Below are positions 46,472-55,300 of a stretch of 64,000 bases of DNA, piece after piece (the stretch's first letter is position 1; each line of letters begins with the position of its first letter). The stretch comes from Distichodus sexfasciatus. Its lineage: Eukaryota; Chordata; Actinopteri; Characiformes; Distichodontidae. The stretch lies in contig JAVGVS010000461.1 in NCBI GenBank assembly GCA_032718565.1, positions 235,068 to 299,067 of the forward strand. Direction: 5' to 3'. The notes under the pieces are model-generated. The model was not told where the DNA came from. It saw only the letters and a program-made list of their open reading frames with translations, and ran no database searches. The position numbers and the translations under genes are program-made.

Positions 46472-47694
46472 CTTATTTAAAAGAACAGATATCACTTACG
46501 TTGTTATTAGTTGAGCAGGATCACTGAGAAGTTGCCATCGGTTTTTGCGTCTCAGTCCTGCCGCGGTTGGAGATAAACTATATTTAGGCTTTAGGTTTTA
46601 GCCGCTGGTTGTATTACTTAAATCGCTTAGAGTAAGGAAATGTATGAAAAGAAAATTAAATTTAAGACGCTGTGCATTTTGGGCGGAGGAAGCCCTATAC
46701 ACTTGGTGCTTCCTCGCGAAAAAAAATTAAATTTAAATGACACGGCAAGCAGTGTCTAATCATTTGTTACTTCCTTGATATAAAAAGTTCGTAGTAAGAA
46801 ATTGACAGAATATAATACAATTTGAGTATAAAGGGGAAAAAAGAAGTGAGAGACTACGAGTTGTAGCAGTAAGAGACGCCGACTTGCACCAGCAAAAGCA
46901 GGAAGTGACGTGACGCAAGAACCGAGAGCCAGAATACAGGGACCTTGTGGAGGCCTTCAGGAACTGGTGCAGTAGGAGCTGCCTCCACCTTAATGCCACC
47001 AAAACCAAGGAGATGGTGGTGGATTTCAGAAGACCCAGGCCACCCCATCTGCCAGTTTCCATACAGGGGCAGGACATCGAGATGGTGACCTCCGACAAAT
47101 ATTTGGGGATTGTATTAGATGATAAACTGGACTAGATCCTGAACACTGATGCAATTTACAAGAAGTGGCAGAGCTGCCTCTTAGTGCAGAGGCTGAAGTC
47201 TTTTTATGTGTATGTGTGTGTACATGTTTTATGACTCAATGGTAGCCAGTGTCCTTTTTTTATGCTGCTGTATTTTGGGGGTGCAGCCTGGCAGACAAAA
47301 ATACCAAGAGGCTGGACAAGCTGGTGAGCCAGCTCAGTGCTTGGCAGGAGCCTGGGCACAATTAAAACAGTGGTAGAAAGGGTCACATTGAACAGACTTA
47401 AAGCTTTAATGGACAATAGTTAACACCAGTTAACAGCAGCAGTGGCAGATGGCTTCTTTTGCTGCGCTACAGAACTGAGCAGTTTAGGAGATCCTTTGTC
47501 CCCATGGCAGTAAGACTTTTTAATAATGCTCTGTGACCTCATCCTCTCCCAGATCATCATCTGCTATAACTAATGGCTGTGCCTTATTTCATTACATATT
47601 TTTCTGTATTTTAGCTTGTTATTTAATTTGCTATAAATATTTAATTATATCAGTATTTAATTATTTTTATATCAGTATTTATATTGAATGGGCT

Positions 47695-48038
47695 GCTTGG
47701 GGATAAATAAAGTTTCTAAAGTATAAAGTTAAAGTTTAAAAAAATTCATGCAGCCGTCATATGTTGCTGCCTGTTTGAACACATTCCAGTCTGTGCACTC
47801 AAAACAGTCCTGGAGTGTTGAGACAACTCCACAAGGCCAGACTCTAATGGTTTTCCTGGCAGATCTCCTTGGGGATAAATAAAGTTTCTAAAGTATAAAG
47901 TTAAAGTTAAAGAAAAAAATCATGCAGCCGTCATACGTTGCTGCCTGTTTGAATACATTCCACTCTGTGCACTGAAAACAGTCTTGAAGTGTTGAGACAA
48001 CTCCACAAGGCCAGACTCTAATGGTTTTCCTGGCAGAT
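47695..48038. repeat. 172-bp tandem duplication across a LINE-LINE junction
   Basis: Two adjacent units (47695-47866, 47867-48038) each start 'cttggggataaataaagttt', run through TCATGCAGCCGTCATA, and end TTTTCCTGGCAGATCT. Each unit includes the end of the Rex1-like LINE and the beginning of an inverted LINE-A fragment. The junction was formed first and duplicated later. Confidence 0.85.
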
Positions 48039-49030
48039 CTCGTGCATTTCAGCAGCGATGAGTATGTGGGCAGCAGCATCACCGTTGCGTGATCAGAAGA
48101 GCTGATGTGGGGTTGCACTGCTGCTTTGTAGGCACCACGCACATTGGTGTAGACTTTATCCAGGCAGTTCTTCACCACTCGTAACGAAGTCCACATGTTG
48201 GTAGAATTTGGGCAGAACTGACTTCAGATTTGCGTGGTTAAAGTTGCCAGCAATGATGAAAAATCCATCCGGATGCTGGTCTGGAGCTTGTTAATAACCT
48301 CATACAATTTGGCTAGCGCCAGGTGAAGTAGCGCTAGGCAGGTATACAGCTATGACTAGCACCACGGAGAATTCTCTTGGCAGGTAGAACGGCTGACACT
48401 TTATGACCTAAAACTCTATCTATGGTGAGTAGTGGCGGCTAACTTCAGCAGAGTTCATGTACCAGAGTTTGTTGATGTAGAAGCACAAACCGCCTCCACC
48501 CCCTCTTACCAGACAAACAGGCTTCTCTGTTGGCTTGGTTGTATAGTGGCCTGTTTAGCTGGATAGCCGAGTCTGCAATGTTCGCGTTCAGCCATGTTTC
48601 CATAAAAATAAAGACGCAGCAGTTCGTTATTTCACTGCTGGAGTCACAAATAGTCCATTCTTTTGGCCAGTGAGCGAATATTGGAGAGCGGGACAGATGG
48701 AAGTGCTGGTTGGACTTTTAGCCTCGCACTAGTTCCCACGCGATTGCCTCACTTTTGTTTACGTGCACAGTGCTTGCTTTTCAGCCAGCTGCACCTCGTC
48801 TTCTCGCCCAGGCTCCATAGTGTATCCGACAGCAGACTTAACAGTAGAACTGTGCATTCAATTTTGAGCAGGTTGTGTCTGTCATAGATGATATGCATCG
48901 TAACTCGATCACAAACAAAACTGAAAGTAAACAAGATGAACAATAATTGCAGTATGAACACTGAATTCGCTGGAGCACTGTTAGCCACTGCCTGCTCATG
49001 GCGCCACCACTCCTGCCACTCCCAATCCCT
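47914..49030 (-). mobile_element. LINE family A, 5' portion (inverted)
   Basis: The minus strand runs from the 5' UTR ('gcaggagtggtggcgccatg', ~49010) through the endonuclease. It has SNIRSLAKRMD near 48690 (frame broken), TYSSLLKCTRSARKTIRVWP and DKVYTNVRGAYKAAVQPHIS with SSDHATVMLLP at 48196-47888, ending at QAATYDGC. The RT and 3' UTR are absent. It preserves the endonuclease N-terminal block that the long copy at 29.4-33 kb lacks. Confidence 0.8.
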
Positions 49031-50075
49031 TGGTTTAGCAAGGGATATGTGAAGGAAAGAACCCTCAACAGAAAAAAAATTCATTTGCTCATTTGACAAC
49101 AATATTGACAAACATGCAGTACAAAAAACCCTGTCTGTCCTAATCTTGTCTTTGTCAAAAAAAAAAAAATATTCCAGTCAGGTAAGTCATCAAAATCATA
49201 TGAGACATATGCAGTACAATGTAAGTAATTTGGGGTCATAAAGTCAAAAGTATGTACTGTATGTGTGAAGAAAGTGTCACCTAAAAATCGTTCCTTCACT
49301 AGTTTCAACTATAATGCCTTCTTCGGTGCACATTAATATCAAATTTAATCTGCACACAAGATCTCTCACCAGCAGATATAAAGGGGGCATGCTGAAGAGA
49401 TCAAAAAACTATGCGTGAACATTTCACCGGCTAAACCACACATCAAAGGTTTTGAAAAAGACTCGGCAGTTGACACTCCCCTTGTTCTAATGGACGTAAT
49501 GGTATGTCCACTCAAAGTGGGAGAAGGGCAAAGAACAGTCCACAAGAAATTTCAATTTCTGACCTTTGTCGTGGAAAATTAGAGCCGAGATCTGAGGCTG
49601 AAGAATCAGTCGCAGTCAGGAAATTGAGCCAATGCTGTTTATTGGGACAACCATAGCTGTTGAAAACAGTGATCAGCTGTTCCACACCTTAACCTAAATT
49701 CACTCTGATTAAATATTGTGACAATTTAGTTTTGCTTGCGTTAAAACTGCAGGGAACGGAGACAACACAAGAGAAATGAACTCAGGTGGAGAGAGCCTCC
49801 AAGCTTTCTTTTTTATTATCCCCTAAACATTCCCCATAACACAACACACAAAGAACTTTAACAATAACAAATTTTTAATCCCTAAAACAGACCCAAAACA
49901 ACCCGAACAAAAACCCTGCAGGAGCAGTGCATGCTGGGAACCACACCCCCCTATCCCAACTATACCTTCAGAGACAACACTTCTTTTTTCAGATTACACC
50001 CACTTTTGGCTCTTGGCCAATGAGAGCAGTGAGAGTAGAGTAGCTCCTCCCCGACGCCTGGACTTGCCAGAGTAT
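49031..50075. other. Gene-free stretch, possible LTR remnant
   Basis: No gene supported. 49740-50050 has short A- and C-rich runs and a polyadenylation-like complement, possibly an inverted LTR remnant. I cannot pair it with anything. Confidence 0.35.
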
Positions 50076-50077
50076 TA

Positions 50078-51119
50078 CAGTTTTTTTCAACTGCTTAAGC
50101 ACAATTTTGAAAAATGGGCCCATATTTTCAAAACACTTCACACAATTAGCACAACACTACACCCAAGTAGCAGAACATCTCAGATCTTTTGCAAAATGAA
50201 ACACTATTGGAAAAACTCTACATTGTTTTATAAAAACACTGTTTTGTTGTCATATTGAACACACACAAGTATTATTAGCTAACTCATTTTGAACAAGATA
50301 GACACTACTGCATTTATCCTAAAACACTTTTAGCATTTCCTAACAAAAAATTACACCAAATATGTTCACCAAACACCACATTAGATCAAATCTGTTTATC
50401 TTTATTTCCTGCAACCACTACAAACATGCAAAAAGAGGGGGGTAAAAAAAACTAAACATCTCTCTGTCCAGCTGCATCTGACCACAGAGCTTCATCAACA
50501 TCACAGGCTATGTTGTCATATGCAAGACACTGTGGAAAAAATCTTTCACAGTGTCAGATCCATCCTAGAATAGAGACAACATCAATCTGATTACATGCAT
50601 CCTCTACAACTTGAATGAGAGGTGCATCAACATATGGCTGTAGATCATAAACCTTCCACCGCCATGCAGAAAAAAAACTCTTCTCTTGTGTTTAGGAAGG
50701 GAGAGTACGGTGGAAGATAAAGACGTGTAAATTATGGATGATCATGAAACCAATTTTGGACCAGAGGCCTCTCATGTCCTCCATGTTTGTTGATGGCAGG
50801 TTAACTCACCTGTTCCTTTTTATCGTGCCTAAACCTGATTGGTGTGTCTATAATTAAGCACCTAAGTGTTTGTTCACCCGGTGGTTGTGTTTAACCAATT
50901 GGTTCATGAGTGTGGTTATTTGAAAGCCAGTGCTTTAACATGGACAAGTGTGTTTAGTGATTTGCAAATCACTGTGTGTTGAGTTTTGCAAGAAGTGTGA
51001 AGCTGACAATGTGCTTAGTGTTGTGCAAATCTGGGCCAATGTTTTGCTAACTGAGTGTAAAATTATGCCAAATGTGGGAGACTTTTTCTTTTAGTGTTTA
51101 AGCAATCAGAAAAAAACTG
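50078..51119 (-). mobile_element. Tc1/mariner-group element with decayed transposase
   Basis: Inverted ends CAGTTTTTTTCAACTGCTTA (50078) and, read inverted from 51119, CAGTTTTTTTCTGATTGCTT are each flanked by TA (50076-50077, 51120-51121). On the minus strand at about 50760-50470 broken frames give EKSFFSAWRWKVYDLQPYVD and IACDVDEALW. That is the C-terminal end of an IS630/Tc1-type DDE transposase known from fish ('...EEFFSAWRWKVYD...ARRFFPRCLA...'). The catalytic residues upstream are not recoverable. Non-autonomous. Confidence 0.65.
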
Positions 51120-51144
51120 TAAACTTGAGGTTTGATGAGTCCGC

Positions 51145-51290
51145 ACGTTTATTGAGCCGCACTTTGTCCGGTTCCTCACCCAGGACCTGTTTGCCAGGAC
51201 CTTGGGTGACCCTACAACTTAGCTCCTGGGATCATTGGAACACGCAGACCCCTCCACCGTGATAAGGTGTCGGCTCCAGGAGAGGCCTCT
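51145..51290 (-). mobile_element. Rex3/RTE LINE 5' fragment (inverted)
   Basis: On the minus strand CACCTTATCACGGTGGAGGG, then 'gtaggg...caaggtcctggcaaac' and 'gtcctgggtgaggaaccgga' match the start of fish Rex3/RTE elements as I know it ('TTATCGTGGTGGAGGGG...'). No coding sequence is included. Confidence 0.5.
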
Positions 51291-51696
51291 TTTTTATTTT
51301 ACTTAACATTTGTCTGTTAGTAAGGTGGTGATGGATAAGAGGATTTAAAAATCAGGTGCATCAATTATTAACTCAACAAAACAACTTGAACTCAACACTG
51401 TGCCAGTTGATACACAAATCTTCCAGTTAAAAACAGACGTCAGAAGAAAAGAATAAAGCTAAAGCAAGAAGTGAGTGAAGAGTCACTGCTGTAATGTCCA
51501 TGAAGGAGGCTGTGTGGAAGAGTAAATCCAGTTGATCACATACAGACAGCAGTTTTACACCTTACACTGCATTTCTGATTTGAACTTTGGGAATAATGAT
51601 GTGTGTAGAATAAATGTGTGAGAGTGTGTACTGTACATAGTGTAAGCAGCAAACACACCATCGATCTCCATCATTACTAAACATAACACTGATACT

Positions 51697-52300
51697 TCAT
51701 TCAGCATCACACAACCTCACATGTGATCTTGAATAAGCCAGCCTGAAGCCAGGGTAGAGTGGTTGTGTGAATGTGGTGTGGACTCTGTGTAGGAGACTCA
51801 TTGTATCAGAGACGCTGTAGAAGGACAGAGTTCCTGCACTGTGATCCACATACACTCCTATTCTGGAGCATGGTGATGATGAGATCTTAGTCTCAATGTT
51901 GTTGTGATAGAAAGAGAGAGAGGAAGAACAGAGCAGACTCCAGGACTGATTGTTGAATCCAAACAAACACTCATAACCTCCTTTCCTGTTAATGTCTTTA
52001 TATGACACTGCTATGTACACACGACGGCCGCTCAACTCAACCTCCCAGTAACAGCGTCCACACACACTCTCCTTACACAACACCTGAGGGTAGATATTAA
52101 ATTTCTCTGGATGATTAGAGTAACGTCGGACTGTCCCACTGCCTCTCACCACTCTGTTCTTCTCAGACAGAATGAGGATACGATGTGCTGTGTTTGGATC
52201 CAGAGTCAAATGACAGTAATCTAAAAAACAGATAAATATCAAGATTTTGGTTTAAACTCTAGTTTAATTTAGTTTTATAATGACCAGAAATGTACATGTT

Positions 52301-52334
<34 letters not shown>

Positions 52335-55300
52335 CTTATGTATGTGTGTGTTTATGTGTGTGTGTGTCTGGTTCTGTGTGTGTATATGTGTGTGTGAATG
52401 GTGGTGTATTTGTTGCTTACATGCTAGAAAGTCTGCTCTGTAGGTTGGTTGTGTCTGTGTGTGTGTGTCGTGTGTGATTTTGTGTTTGTGTGTGTGTCTG
52501 GTTGTGTGTGTGTGTTATGCACATGGTATAAAGACTGCTCTGCAGATTTCCTGTGTGTATGTGTGTGTGTGTGTGTGTCTTGTTGTGTATGTGTGTTATG
52601 TACATGGTAGAAAGACTGCTCTGCAGGTTGGTTGTGTGTGTGTGTGTAGGTGTGTGTGTATGTGTGTGTCTTGTTGTTGTGTATGTGTGTTATGTACATG
52701 GTAGAAAGACTGCTCTGCAGGTTGGTTGTGTGTGTGTGTATGTGTGTGTCTTGTTGTTGTGTGTGTGTGTTATGTACATGGTAGAAAGTCTACTCTATGT
52801 ATGTGAGTGTGTGTGCTTGTGTGTGTGTATGTGGATGTGTGTCTATGTATGTATGAGTGTGTTTTTGTGTGAAATTATGTTTGTGTATGTATGTATGTAT
52901 GTATATGTGTGTGTGTGTGTGTGTTCCGTACATGATAGAAAGTCTGCTCTGCAGGTTGATTGTTCTGGTGAAATGATTTGAGCTGCTGCAGCTGTGGAGA
53001 CACAGAAGATAAATCTTACTACTAATATAAATAATCCATAACCAGAGTTGGAAAGTAACAAATTACATTTACTCACGATACTGTAATTGAGTAGTTTTTG
53101 TGAGTAATGTGTAATTTTTTAAGTGGCTTTTGAAATAGGTCATTATACTTTTACTCAAGGACATATTTTCCTTTGCTACATTGGAACCCCCCCCCCCTCC
53201 CCCCCGGGCCCCACACACACACCCGTGAAATGCGGAAAAAAACCAATCCGCCAGAACTGAAAGGAAATTGTGTGGCCGTTCACACACGTCGTTCACACTA
53301 TTTTAATGTAGCTACGCACTGTCCAGCCCGGACACTTTGAGGTTGGTTATGCAACTTATGCCACTTGTAGGGCCCTATGATTTTCGCGATCTGGAAAACA
53401 TGGACGGAATCGCGGAATTCAACAAATAAAATGAAATCCGTTGTAAAACACGGAACGTGGTATAATTCGCTGATATCGGTGTGTGGGCAAAGCAATGGTT
53501 TCTAATCAAGTCTGTACGTGTTACCTGTTGAGGTGGGACTCAGCTTTTCACACACACAAATGCACAGACACAGAGGGGGAAACGTCAACAGTCAGCTATG
53601 GTGAAAAGACTGGAACACCCAAGTCCTCAAAAACATTACGGAATTCTACTGTTAGTGCTAAGTTTAGAGCAGAACAATACACAAATGATTTTTATGAATC
53701 GGGAGAACAACTCAGCACACGATAGACTGCACCTGCAAGAACACGTGACGACCACTTACAGTCAAACACTCACATCAGAAACAGTTTGTTTTGCACCAAA
53801 AAATGAATGTTGTTTGTTGTTTACAGGTGAATGTTTTACTAAAGCAGTAAATGTTCTGCTGAACCCCAGCACTTTGTTGAAGTTGAATAAGTCATTTAAT
53901 GTGAAATGTTTTCTTATTGCATTGTTCTTTTCCATTCACTCCATAATTAGACACTTTTTAGGTGAATAAATATGATTATAATGTAAAACACGGAATTCAG
54001 AAGAATAGAAATGGAAAAAACAGAATTCAGCAAAAACCAAAACAGAATTTAGCAAAAAAACAAAACGGATTTCATAGGACCCTACACTAGTACTTGAAAA
54101 TGTTTTATGGTCTGAACAATGTTTGCACATTATAGTTGATTAAAAACAACTAGTGCTGGATTGGATTTATTTACTTTTACTCGAGTAGATTTTTAGATGG
54201 GTAATTTACTTTTACTTGAGTAGAATTTAAGCAAAGTAAACATACTTTTACTTAATTACAATAGTTCACTACTTTTTCCACCTTTGTCCATAACAAATAG
54301 TGATGCAGGATATGGGGATATGAGAGCCATGCTGATATCTGATGTTGACCATGAGCATGTCCAGCATGAGTGAAGCCAGAGTCCAGCACATAAACAAGAT
54401 ACTCTGGACATGTCTGACACAAGCGCTACATTTCCCACGTACAATAAATGCAGCATCAAATATCAGCTGGAAATATCAGACAAATCTAAATATCAGTCTG
54501 ACACTGATGACTTGAACACAGAACAATTATCAGAAAATTCCGATACGGTTTCTGATGTCACCGTGCATCCCTAATATTGAGAGACTCGTCATGGCACAGG
54601 TGAGAAGCCATGACCCACTGGACCTGCAGACCTGCTGCAGTTTGCCTATCACACAAACAGGTCAAATGAGGACGCCATATCCTCTGCACTTCACCTTTCC
54701 CTCTCTCTTGGACAATGAAGACTCTTATGTCAGATTGCTGTTCATAGACTTTAGTTCAGCATTCAACACCATCATTCCCCAAAGACTGTGTGTGAAACTG
54801 AGCAAGTTGGGACTGAGCACCTCACTCTGTAACTGGATACTGGATTTCCTGTCAGAGAGACCTCAGTCCATCCAAATTGGCGACAACGTTTCCAGCACCA
54901 TCAGGCTGAGTACCAGAGCTCCTCAGGGTTGCGTTCTCAGTCCACTTCTGTTCACACTCCTGACCCACAATTGCACCGCCCTGCACAGCTCAAACCACAT
55001 CATCAAATTCGCCGATGACATGACCGTGGTGGGGCTCATCAGCAAGAACAATGTCAGCGTACAGAGATGAGGTTCAGCAGCTGGCTGCCTGGTGCAGTGA
55101 GAACAACCTGTCGCTGAATGTGGACAAAACCAAGGAAATGATTGTTGACTTCAGGAGAACTCGCTCCACCCACACACCACTCAGCATCCACGGTTCCATG
55201 TTTGAGACTGTAAAGAACACCAAGTTACTGGAAGTTCACATCTCAGACGACCTCTCCTGGACCACCAACACCACCTCCATCACCAAAAAGGCCCAGCAGC

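Larger units (their letters stand above)
41551..46896 (-). mobile_element. L2-type LINE, nearly complete (5.3 kb)
   Basis: The 3' end at 41551 has the complement of 'gctatataaataaacctgaa' and AATTGAATTGTAT. The 5' end is placed at 46896 by a shared AGCAGGA flank (41541-41547 and 46897-46903). Going down the minus strand: 5' UTR, ORF1 with a SGNH-esterase domain (46471-45537), ORF2 endonuclease and RT (45434-42472), then ~900 bp 3' UTR. Only a few lesions break the frames. A smaller copy lies at 61458-61905 and a tail at 9795-9893. Confidence 0.85.
40170..47735 (+). mobile_element. Rex1-like LINE split by an L2 insertion
   Basis: Left part 40170-41550: frames with LEQNNTKDVWRGMRDITGYS (40327-40608), then YVRILFSDFSSKFNMIQPLV, VTGYLTEQPQFVRLGN, STGAPQGTVSAPILFSLYTA and KYSDNTAIVACI (41171-41536). 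Right part ~46904-47735: PEYRDLVEAFRNWC, LNATKTKEMVVDFRR and YLGIVLDDKLD (46947-47135), ending in 'ggggataaataaagtttcta'. The two halves are consecutive in a CR1-group RT. The catalytic pair reads SDN rather than DD, so the enzyme is dead. Rex1 naming rests on remembered RT motifs. Confidence 0.7.

Noticed and set aside
45888..46514. 208-codon plus-strand frame
   Set aside because: It is the antisense of the L2 ORF1 esterase, whose minus-strand frame has real motifs (GDS, CxxC pairs).
52417..52981. Long Cys/Val-rich and His/Thr-rich frames on both strands
   Set aside because: They are translations of the GT-rich minisatellite. The only coding part is the 60-nt exon 5 at 52991-52932.
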